Assembly: GCA_905214725.1 (NCBI GenBank)
Contig: CAJMNH010000005.1
Location: forward strand, 62,001 to 126,000
Origin: an uncultured bacterium
Lineage (GTDB): Bacteria > Bacteroidota > Bacteroidia > Bacteroidales > Rikenellaceae
Length of the DNA: 64,000 nucleotides
Reading direction: 5' to 3'
In this document: one piece after another, positions 1 to 5,945 of the stretch
Layout of the letters: the number at the start of each line of letters is the position of its first letter
Numbering within the stretch: position 1 is the stretch's first letter
Notes under the pieces: model-generated
The model's input: only the letters and a program-made list of their open reading frames with translations
Told to the model about the DNA's origin: nothing
Databases searched by the model: none
Translations under genes and position numbers: made by a program

Positions 1-151
1 AACGGCCGCCGCATCCGCGATGCATCGCGCTTTAATAAAGAGCCTGACGAACCTGTTTTTCAATCTGTTCCGCACAAAACGCAAGAACATCGGACGAATG
101 TCCGGCTACCCTGAAACGGGATGGGACGGAGTTGCCTACGAAAAAATAGTT

Positions 152-181
152 AAAGCTAAAGGCTTTCGGACCTTTAGCTTT
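152..181 (-). terminator. Terminator downstream of the HU / bS22-like genes
   Basis: An 11-bp perfect stem (152-162 with 171-181) encloses an 8-base loop. Read on the minus strand it is followed by a run of six T. It lies just past the stop of the 29-residue basic ORF, so it should end that transcript. On the plus strand only three T follow, so it is weaker in that direction. Confidence 0.7.
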
Positions 182-205
182 ACTATCTGTCAATACATAA
201 GAGTG

Positions 206-295
206 CTACTTTTTCTTATGACGGTTCTTGCGCAGACGTTTCTTGCGCTTGTGCGTAGCCATCTTATGCCCTTTTCTTTTCTTACCGCTCGGCAT
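206..295 (-). CDS. 29-residue basic micro-protein, AURKAIP1/COX24 (mS38/bS22)-like
   Basis: A 29-codon ORF, ATG at 295 and TAG at 206-208, encodes a protein in which more than half the residues are Lys, Arg or His. It begins MPSGKKRKGHKMATHKRKK and ends RHKKK. Bacteroidota carry a conserved micro-ORF of this size and composition, annotated as AURKAIP1/COX24 domain protein, related to mitochondrial mS38 and the bacterial small-subunit protein bS22. The role would be ribosome-bound, at the decoding region of the 30S subunit. It sits 48 bases downstream of HU on the same strand and before a terminator, so it is probably co-transcribed with HU. Family assignment rests on length, composition and context only. 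Confidence 0.7.
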   Translation of the reverse strand: MPSGKKRKGHKMATHKRKKRLRKNRHKKK

Positions 296-343
296 AACTG
301 TAATTTTAATGGTTTGACTTTAAGTTTGGATCCGGTTGCGGCC

Positions 344-616
344 TTATTTTACCTTCGCTGCGAAGCTCTTGGCGGGCTTGAATGCGGGGATGTCGTGTGC
401 CGGAATCGTAATCGTGGTGTTCTTCGAAATATTACGAGCTACCTTCTTTGCGCGCTTCTTGACGATAAAGCTGCCAAAGCCGCGAAGATATACGTTGTTC
501 TTCTTCTCCAGAGACCCCTTGATGCTCTCCATGAAAGCCTCGACAATGGCCTGTACCTGTACCTTTTCAGCGCCGGTACTTTTGGCGATCTCGTTTACGA
601 TATCTGCTTTTGTCAT
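344..616 (-). CDS. hup: HU family DNA-binding protein
   Basis: A 90-residue protein of standard HU length, beginning MTKADIVNEIAKSTG. It has the N-terminal helix pair, a hydrophobic core, the conserved YLRGFGSF segment before the beta arm (about residues 43-50), an arm with the IPA/F-type tip (ITIPAHDIPAFKP) and a basic C-terminus. HU dimers bind and bend DNA without sequence specificity and help compact the nucleoid. The start at 616 is the only sensible one. A promoter lies about 150 bases upstream, giving an unusually long leader. The downstream basic micro-ORF probably shares the transcript. Confidence 0.95.
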   Translation of the reverse strand: MTKADIVNEIAKSTGAEKVQVQAIVEAFMESIKGSLEKKNNVYLRGFGSFIVKKRAKKVARNISKNTTITIPAHDIPAFKPAKSFAAKVK

Positions 617-765
617 AGTTGTAAAAATATTAAAAGTTAATATGTTAATTCCTTATGTTCCTTGCTTCTGCCACTCCATCTGCACCTTCACTCTCCACGG
701 CATCCGCCCGCCTGCGGGTCGGTCGTTCAGCCTCGGACTCCGGAAAAATCGCTTTTTCAGGTGTG

Positions 766-796
766 CAAATATACTATTTATTTGATTAATTCACAA
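766..796 (-). promoter_or_regulatory. HU promoter, Bacteroidota type
   Basis: On the minus strand the sequence reads TTG, 20 bases, TATATTTG, matching the TTTG-N19/20-TAnnTTTG pattern. Transcription would start near 760, leaving roughly 145 bases of 5' leader before the HU start at 616. Confidence 0.6.
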
Positions 797-972
797 TTCG
801 CTAACATTTTTTTTCATTTTTCGGTTCTCGGCGGACCCTTCGCCCTTCGGAGAATCTATCGGCCAGTATGTGAGAGGCATATAACAAATAACGAGCCACA
901 GCGGAAGAAATTGCGCGACGGCCCGCCGCCGGAGCAGAAAAAACATCCGCCGCGCAATATTTTGCCCCGAAA

Positions 973-1003
973 TTGCATTATCTTATAGAAAACGTTACTT
1001 TTG
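973..1003 (+). promoter_or_regulatory. porX promoter, Bacteroidota type
   Basis: TTG at 973-975, 20 bases, then TACTTTTG at 996-1003. The predicted start of transcription is near 1010. An upstream in-frame TTG at 1001 lies inside the promoter box, so translation must begin at the ATG at 1028. Confidence 0.75.
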
Positions 1004-1027
1004 CATAACCTAACCGACAGCATCGCT

Positions 1028-2578
1028 ATGGTAAAAATCCTATGGGTGGACGACGAAATCGAACTGCTGAAGCCCCACGTATTCTTTCTACGCCAGAAAG
1101 GGTATGAAGTCGACACCTGCAACAACGGGTACGACGCCATCGACATGGCCACCGAAGGGGGCTACGACCTGATCATCCTCGACGAGATGATGCCCGGCAT
1201 GACCGGTCTGGAAACCCTTCCCAAAATCAAGGAGGTACGGCCTACCACGCCCGTGATCATGGTGACCAAGAGCGAGGAGGAGAACATCATGGACAAGGCG
1301 ATCGGCTCGAAGATCGCCGACTACATCATCAAGCCCGTCAACCCCAATCAGGTGCTGCTGTCGATCAAGAAGAACGTCCATCAGCAGCAGCTCGTCACCG
1401 AACAGACCACGGCCGACTACCGCGCCGAATTCGGCCGCATTTCCAATGCGCTGCAGATGGCCGAGAACTTCACCGACTGGTGCAACATCTACCGGCGCAT
1501 CACCTCGTGGGACGTCGAACTTTCAGAATCCAGCGACGCTTCGATCAGGGAGGTGATCCAGTTCCAAAAATCGGAGGCCAATCAGGCCTTCTCGAAATTC
1601 GTGCGCCGCAACTATTACGACTGGATCAACCGCCGCGACGAGCAGACGCCCATCATGTCGCACACGCTCATGCGTTCGCGGATTTTCCCCGTCGCCGATG
1701 AAAACCCCAAGACGACGCTGCTGCTGATCGACAACTTCCGCTACGACCAGTGGCGCTCGATCAACTCGCTGCTGCGCGGTTATTACGACGTGACCGTCGA
1801 CGACTTCTACTGCGCCATCCTCCCGACGGCCACACAGTACGCCCGCAACGCCATCTTCGCCGGTCTGATGCCGCTGGCGATCGACCGGCTGATGCCCAAC
1901 CAGTGGCTCAACGACAACGAAGAGGGCGGCAAAAACCAATACGAGGAGGAGTTTCTGCGCCGTCAACTGCAAAGCAACGGCAAAAACTACCGCTGGACGT
2001 TCGACAAACTGGTGCGGCCCGAGGCAGGCCGCAAGCTGGTGGACAACATTCAGCGCATCTACGACACCGACTTTTCGGTGATCGTCTACAACTTTCTCGA
2101 CATCCTCTCGCATGCGCGAACCGAAACCGACATCATCCGCGAACTGACCGAGGACGAAGCATCGTTCCGCTCGCTGACGCGCTCGTGGTTCGAACACTCC
2201 GACCTCTTCACGCTGCTCAAACTTCTCTCGGAACGGGGGCATACGGTGATTATCACCTCCGATCACGGTACGATCCGCGTCGACAACCCGATCCGCGTGA
2301 CGGGCGACCGCGAAACCTCGGCCAATCTGCGTTACAAGACGGGACGCAACCTCTCGTACAACCCGCGCGAAGTCTACGAAATCACGCGGCCGGAGGACAT
2401 TCAGTTGCCGCGCATCAACCTATCGTCGAGTTACATCTTCGCCTACAACACCGATTTTCTGGTCTATAACAACGACGCCAACCGCTTCATCCGGTACTAC
2501 AAGAACACATTCCAGCACGGCGGCATCTCGATGGAGGAGATGATCGTGCCCTATATCGTATTAAAACCCAAGCAATAA
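1028..2578 (+). CDS. porX: PorX-type response regulator with PglZ phosphodiesterase domain
   Basis: 516 residues. Residues 1-115 are a CheY-like receiver: acidic pair D8/D9, phosphoacceptor D52 (LILDEMMPG), T80 and K102 (DYIIKP). A helical linker follows, then an alkaline-phosphatase-fold PglZ domain from about residue 225, with metal-site segments LLLIDNFRYDQW (D235), ILPTATQYARN, NFLDILSHA and IITSDHG. In Porphyromonas and Flavobacterium PorX controls type IX secretion and its PglZ domain is a zinc phosphodiesterase acting on oligonucleotides; homologues also occur in Bacteroidota without that secretion system. No PorY-like kinase is in this window. tsaE follows after two bases, a pairing common in the phylum. 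The start was chosen from the promoter position. Confidence 0.93.
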   Translation: MVKILWVDDEIELLKPHVFFLRQKGYEVDTCNNGYDAIDMATEGGYDLIILDEMMPGMTGLETLPKIKEVRPTTPVIMVTKSEEENIMDKAIGSKIADYIIKPVNPNQVLLSIKKNVHQQQLVTEQTTADYRAEFGRISNALQMAENFTDWCNIYRRITSWDVELSESSDASIREVIQFQKSEANQAFSKFVRRNYYDWINRRDEQTPIMSHTLMRSRIFPVADENPKTTLLLIDNFRYDQWRSINSLLRGYYDVTVDDFYCAILPTATQYARNAIFAGLMPLAIDRLMPNQWLNDNEEGGKNQYEEEFLRRQLQSNGKNYRWTFDKLVRPEAGRKLVDNIQRIYDTDFSVIVYNFLDILSHARTETDIIRELTEDEASFRSLTRSWFEHSDLFTLLKLLSERGHTVIITSDHGTIRVDNPIRVTGDRETSANLRYKTGRNLSYNPREVYEITRPEDIQLPRINLSSSYIFAYNTDFLVYNNDANRFIRYYKNTFQHGGISMEEMIVPYIVLKPKQ

Positions 2579-2580
2579 AG

Positions 2581-2997
2581 ATGAAAACGCTCTCTATCGA
2601 TTCGCTCGACGACCTGCCGGACGCGGCCGAGGCCGTCATCGACGCACTCGCCGGCCGCACGGTCGTCGCCCTGCGCGGCGAGATGGGCGCCGGCAAGACG
2701 ACCCTCATCGGCGCGATCCTCGACTATCTGGGCTCCGCAGATACGGTCACCAGCCCCACCTTCGCGCTGGTCAACCAATACAAGACCGCCGAAGGACGTC
2801 CGGTCTACCACTTCGATTTCTACCGTATCGACCGTATCGAGGAGGCCTATGACTTCGGGTACGAAGAGTATTTCTATTCAGGCGACCTCTGTCTGGTGGA
2901 GTGGCCCGAGAAGATCGAGGAGCTGCTGCCCGACGATGCGATGAACGTCCGCATTCGTGTGGACGGCGAAACGGAACGCACCCTCTTCATCGACTGA
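2581..2997 (+). CDS. tsaE: tRNA threonylcarbamoyladenosine biosynthesis ATPase TsaE
   Basis: 138 residues, the usual TsaE length. The Walker A motif GEMGAGKTT lies near residues 34-42, the SPTFALVNQY switch segment near 60-69 and the HFDFYRI strand near 79-85, with VEWPEK further on. TsaE is the ATPase that with TsaB and TsaD makes the t6A modification at position 37 of ANN-decoding tRNAs in the cytoplasm. It starts two bases after the porX stop, so the two genes are almost certainly co-transcribed and translationally coupled. Confidence 0.95.
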   Translation: MKTLSIDSLDDLPDAAEAVIDALAGRTVVALRGEMGAGKTTLIGAILDYLGSADTVTSPTFALVNQYKTAEGRPVYHFDFYRIDRIEEAYDFGYEEYFYSGDLCLVEWPEKIEELLPDDAMNVRIRVDGETERTLFID

Positions 2998-3021
2998 ACG
3001 GTCGGAAAGGAGCCAAAACGC

Positions 3022-3055
3022 CCGACGGCGCACCTGCAAAAAGGTGCGCCGTCGG
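3022..3055. terminator. Bidirectional terminator between tsaE and a convergent membrane gene
   Basis: A perfect 14-bp stem (3022-3035 with 3042-3055) with loop gcaaaa lies in the 76-base gap between convergent genes. T runs on both sides are short, but position and stem strength support a shared terminator. Confidence 0.7.
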
Positions 3056-3073
3056 TTCATTCGTTCCGCAGCC

Positions 3074-3391
3074 TCAGATGCGCGGTTTCTGCGCGATGCG
3101 AATCACCAGCGACGCCGCATAGATCAGCATACCGTACATCACCGGAATCAACGATACTTTGAATCCGTTCATCAGCAGTCCGGCCGACGGCCACTCGCCG
3201 ACCTGAGCGACGACGTCGGCCGCATGGAAAAATCCCATGAACTGCCAGAAGAAGCCCGTAATCAAGGCCAAGCGGCCGATTTCACGCACCCATGCGGGAG
3301 CTTTCCATGCCGCAAAAAAGAGGCAGATCAATTCGACGGAGAGCAGCGACATCGCGCCCGGTCCGCCCGCAAGAAAAAGACTGAACATCAC
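3074..3391 (-). CDS. Small integral membrane protein, possibly MotA/TolQ/ExbB-like
   Basis: 105 residues with an N-terminal hydrophobic start and three likely membrane segments (about residues 1-25, 40-60 and 78-98). The order 'WKAPAWVREIG, membrane segment, GLLMNGFKVSLIPVMYGMLIY' resembles the short MotA/TolQ/ExbB-type proteins of Bacteroidota, in which a late transmembrane pair is retained, but no partner gene for an energising complex is adjacent. It is a single-gene unit with its own promoter (3488-3519) and ends at a shared terminator. The family assignment is tentative; the membrane nature is secure. A second Met at 3388 is an equally good start. Confidence 0.7.
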   Translation of the reverse strand: MMFSLFLAGGPGAMSLLSVELICLFFAAWKAPAWVREIGRLALITGFFWQFMGFFHAADVVAQVGEWPSAGLLMNGFKVSLIPVMYGMLIYAASLVIRIAQKPRI

Positions 3392-3487
3392 AATTTGATT
3401 TTAAGGTGGAACATTTCGTAACCGTAAAGAACGCACACGCGCAACGACCGATCAATCGACTCTCCGCAGCACGGCCCGTCTCTTTTG

Positions 3488-3519
3488 CAAAGATACTCCG
3501 ACCGCCGCACGACGCCAAA
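3488..3519 (-). promoter_or_regulatory. Promoter of the small membrane protein gene
   Basis: On the minus strand: TTTG, 20 bases, TATCTTTG (the boxes are CAAA at 3516-3519 and CAAAGATA at 3488-3495 on plus). It is a near-perfect match to the phylum consensus, about 95 bases upstream of the start at 3391. Confidence 0.75.
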
Positions 3520-3644
3520 AAATCGGGCTGTCGAATCCCTCTCCCGCGCCGTCGAATCCCGCTGTCGAAGGTTTTTGCCGACCACAGAGTCTGAAATCGG
3601 AAAGGATTCGTTATCTTTACAGAAGTAAACCCGACCGTTCGCGC

Positions 3645-4400
3645 ATGAAACATCTGCTTCCGCTGCTCTGTCCGCTGGCCGCCGTGCCGCTGATCGCCCT
3701 GCTGCTCGTCAGCCTCTCCTACACCCTCTCCGAGGCGCTGCTGCTCGCAGTCGTGTTCCTGCCGGGACTCTTCGCCACACGTTATTTCCTGCCGCAACTT
3801 TCGTTCGCCGACCGGCGACGCGGCACAATGCAGCTGGTTTTCCTGACCGCTGCGATCCTCGTCTTCGAATATATGGCGCTGATGCTGACGAATTTCTATC
3901 TCCGCTACAACGCTTCGGTCTGGCTTTACGACCTGACAATGCCCGAATTGCTGCAAAACCCGCTTTTCATCCTGCTTATCCTCGGCGTCTTCACCGCCGC
4001 ATCGTTCTGGTTCGAACGCCGTCTCAAACAGAGACAGCCCCGCGACCGCTACATCGAATTCGTATCCGACCGCCGCCGCATCCGGCTCGAAACGGCGCAG
4101 ATCGCCTACCTCGAATCCAACGACTCGGAAGTATGGATTCACACCGCGACAGGCGAATCCTTCCGTACCAAAACCAAAATTTCACAGTGGGAGGCGCAGC
4201 TCGACGACCGGTTTCTGCGCATCCACCGTTCCTATATCGTCAATGCCGACCGCGTCGCAGGCCGCACGGCGGGAGCGGTCGCAATCGGCGACCGGACGCT
4301 CGAAATCTCGCGCAAATACCGCGATACGGTCCGCGCGGCGATTCCCGAAGGTGCGGCCTGCGACCGCTTCCGGCACGTTTCGAACGCCAAGCCCTCCTGA
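3645..4400 (+). CDS. Membrane-anchored LytTR transcriptional regulator
   Basis: 251 residues. The first 125 hold about four transmembrane segments (near 5-23, 30-50, 62-83 and 104-122). Residues 139-231 are a LytTR DNA-binding domain, recognisable by IAYLESNDSEVWIHT, a KISQWEAQL helix and FLRIHRSYIVN. There is no receiver domain, so the signal presumably comes through the membrane part, as in other membrane-bound LytTR regulators. LytTR domains bind imperfect direct repeats upstream of target promoters. The target is unknown; the nearest downstream gene, the START-like protein, has its own promoter. A weak TATCTTTA box lies at 3612-3619. Confidence 0.85.
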   Translation: MKHLLPLLCPLAAVPLIALLLVSLSYTLSEALLLAVVFLPGLFATRYFLPQLSFADRRRGTMQLVFLTAAILVFEYMALMLTNFYLRYNASVWLYDLTMPELLQNPLFILLILGVFTAASFWFERRLKQRQPRDRYIEFVSDRRRIRLETAQIAYLESNDSEVWIHTATGESFRTKTKISQWEAQLDDRFLRIHRSYIVNADRVAGRTAGAVAIGDRTLEISRKYRDTVRAAIPEGAACDRFRHVSNAKPS

Positions 4401-4412
4401 CCGGTCCGAAAG

Positions 4413-4443
4413 TTGGACGATTGCGGAAAAATCGCTACTTTTG
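4413..4443 (+). promoter_or_regulatory. Promoter of the START-like gene
   Basis: TTG at 4413-4415, 20 bases, TACTTTTG at 4436-4443, giving a short leader before the ATG at 4467. Confidence 0.7.
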
Positions 4444-4466
4444 CTCCTCCGAAAAACAAATAGGTC

Positions 4467-4883
4467 ATGCAAGAATATACCTCTCAGCAACAACAGATCC
4501 GCCGGCCGGCACAGCAGATCTACGATTTCGTAAGCCGTTTCGACAACCTCACCCCCGCTGTGGCCGACAGGGTCGAGGAGTGGCAGGCCACCGAAGACAC
4601 CTGTTCGTTCAAGGCCAAGGGCTTTACCGTAAAACTGCGCATCGCCGAAAAGGAAGTGCCCAAAACGGTCAAGATCGTCGGCGACGACGGCGGCGTACCG
4701 ATGGATTTCGCCTTTTGGCTGCAACTCAAGGAGGTGGCGCCCGACGACACTCGCATGCGGCTGGTGCTGCACATCGATCTGAACATGATGATGCGCATGA
4801 TGATCGGCTCGAAGATTCAGGGCGCCATCGACCAGATCGCCGAGGCGGTCGCCAAGTCGTTCAACGCCGCTCCGCAGTTCTGA
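4467..4883 (+). CDS. SRPBCC / START-like domain protein
   Basis: 138 residues, a single compact domain. It opens with the typical SRPBCC start, an N-terminal strand then a helix ending in FVSRFDNLTP, continues through alternating strands (CSFKAKGFTVKLRIAEK, KTVKIVG, MRLVLHIDLNMMMRMM) and ends with a long C-terminal helix (IQGAIDQIAEAVAKSF). Such domains form a hydrophobic pocket that binds lipids or other small apolar ligands; conserved Bacteroidota members are cytoplasmic and uncharacterised. It has its own promoter and no obvious operon partner. Function beyond the fold is not known. Confidence 0.85.
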   Translation: MQEYTSQQQQIRRPAQQIYDFVSRFDNLTPAVADRVEEWQATEDTCSFKAKGFTVKLRIAEKEVPKTVKIVGDDGGVPMDFAFWLQLKEVAPDDTRMRLVLHIDLNMMMRMMIGSKIQGAIDQIAEAVAKSFNAAPQF

Positions 4884-4964
4884 GCGGACGGCGCCCGCAG
4901 GGCGGGCAAGACCGGCTGTCGGGCATGCGCCGCAGGTGCAAATGCCCGGAAGACGGGATTGCGC

Positions 4965-5035
4965 GCTTTTCGTCAGAAAAGCCGTCCGCCATACCGCCAC
5001 AGGCGAAACGGAGTCCGAAGGACGACGTAACGCCG
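4965..5035. repeat. 71-bp direct repeat, copy 1
   Basis: This segment recurs at 5113-5183 with a single mismatch (A here, G there, in ccgccAcagg). Each copy begins with a small inverted repeat, gcttttc-gtca-gaaaagc. The near-identity points to a recent duplication or a family of dispersed intergenic elements. Confidence 0.85.
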
Positions 5036-5112
5036 TCGGCGCCCAAGGGCAGATAAACACGGCCGTAGGATCCGCTCCGCAAAAACGATGATCCAAAAGG
5101 ACGGATATGCCT

Positions 5113-5183
5113 GCTTTTCGTCAGAAAAGCCGTCCGCCATACCGCCGCAGGCGAAACGGAGTCCGAAGGACGACGTAACGCCG
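5113..5183. repeat. 71-bp direct repeat, copy 2
   Basis: Second copy of the 4965-5035 element, offset by 148 bases, with one substitution. The 77 bases between the copies are unrelated to the repeat. Confidence 0.85.
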
Positions 5184-5276
5184 CGTCGTAAACCAGATCG
5201 AACCGACGGAATGCCGATTTTCCGCCGTATCGATTTCTATTCATAGCCGCCCAACGGACAACGGATTTCAGATTTT

Positions 5277-5816
5277 ATGGCCGACCCCCACTCGCATAGC
5301 GGGCAACGAACCCGCACAACGATCCGCTATCAGAACGGAGACCGTTACGAAGGAGAACTCCTCGACGGGCAGCCCGACGGAAAAGGACGCTTTTTTTACG
5401 CCTCCGGCGACCGGTACGAAGGCGATTTCGCCGATGGGTTGTTTCACGGGAAAGGGACCTATCGCTGGAACGACGGAGAGTGGTACATCGGCGACTGGAT
5501 AGCCGGCCGGCGTACCGGAAAAGGCCTCTACGATTGGGGCGACGGAGAGCGCTACATCGGTGAATGGCGCGACGGCCGTCGCACGGGGAAAGGCGTCTAC
5601 TACCGCGACGGCGGCGGTCGTTACGCAGGCGATTTCCTCGAAGACAAGCGAACCGGACGGGGCGTCTATCACTACGTCAACGGCGACCGTTACGAGGGAG
5701 AATTTCTCGACAACGAACGCCACGGCGAGGGCGTTCTCCATCGGGCCGATGGCAGCAGTCTGGCAGGGCGGTGGGAATACGACGAATTCGTCGGCAACCC
5801 GTCCGAAAAACAGTAG
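5277..5816 (+). CDS. Stand-alone MORN-repeat protein
   Basis: 179 residues made almost entirely of MORN repeats: six full units with the GDRYEGDF-type core (near residues 20-160) plus a degenerate terminal unit ending GRWEYDEFVG. There is no signal peptide or transmembrane segment, so it is probably cytoplasmic. MORN repeats fold as a beta-hairpin ribbon and mediate protein or membrane-lipid contacts. The terminal unit closely matches the end of the TIR-MORN protein encoded 130 bases downstream, so the two are paralogues and this one lacks the TIR domain. It may partner or antagonise its larger neighbour; that is inference. The start ATG follows 'gattttATGG' with no obvious alternative. Confidence 0.85.
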   Translation: MADPHSHSGQRTRTTIRYQNGDRYEGELLDGQPDGKGRFFYASGDRYEGDFADGLFHGKGTYRWNDGEWYIGDWIAGRRTGKGLYDWGDGERYIGEWRDGRRTGKGVYYRDGGGRYAGDFLEDKRTGRGVYHYVNGDRYEGEFLDNERHGEGVLHRADGSSLAGRWEYDEFVGNPSEKQ

Positions 5817-5883
5817 GCGGAATACGATAAAATCGCCGAATCGGGAAGTCGATTCGCTTTTCGCTATTTTTTCTTCGGCGGGA

Positions 5884-5915
5884 TTTTGATTTCTCGCCGT
5901 TATGTCTTACTTTTG
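5884..5915 (+). promoter_or_regulatory. Promoter of the TIR-MORN gene
   Basis: TTTTG at 5884-5888, 19 bases, TACTTTTG at 5908-5915: the best consensus match in the window. It gives a leader of about 24 bases before the ATG at 5946 and separates this gene from the upstream MORN gene as an independent transcript. Confidence 0.8.
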
Positions 5916-5945
5916 TAAGAACTATCAACTACCAATATTCGGCTC

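Larger units (their letters stand above)
617..1027. other. Divergent intergenic region between HU and porX
   Basis: These 411 bases hold the minus-strand HU promoter (766-796) and the plus-strand porX promoter (973-1003). The part from about 617 to 765 would be the untranslated leader of HU and contains a short GC-rich inverted repeat (cccgcctgcggg near 708). I see no convincing gene; the open frames here are on strands and in frames not supported by either promoter. Confidence 0.6.
4884..5276. other. Gene-free stretch with a duplicated 71-bp segment
   Basis: These 393 bases separate the START-like gene from the first MORN gene. They contain two copies of a 71-bp direct repeat (4965-5035, 5113-5183). 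A minus-strand frame runs through both copies but its protein is a direct product of the duplication and is not supported. No TAnnTTTG box is visible ahead of the MORN start at 5277. Confidence 0.7.

Noticed and set aside
1..114. Two open frames at the window edge: one on plus ending at TGA 112-114, one on minus starting at ATG 90
   Set aside because: Both are under 40 codons in view, have no promoter, family match or codon pattern to choose between them. The region stays unassigned.
1523..2266. Long antisense frames inside porX, the dipeptidyl-peptidase, sulfatase, TonB receptor and similar genes
   Set aside because: In GC-rich genes with biased third positions long antisense frames arise automatically; none has motifs or its own promoter, and the sense protein is clearly real in each case.
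4861..5244. 127-codon minus-strand frame upstream of the MORN gene
   Set aside because: It runs through both 71-bp direct repeats and repeats the same peptide words; no promoter or domain. It is a product of the duplicated DNA.
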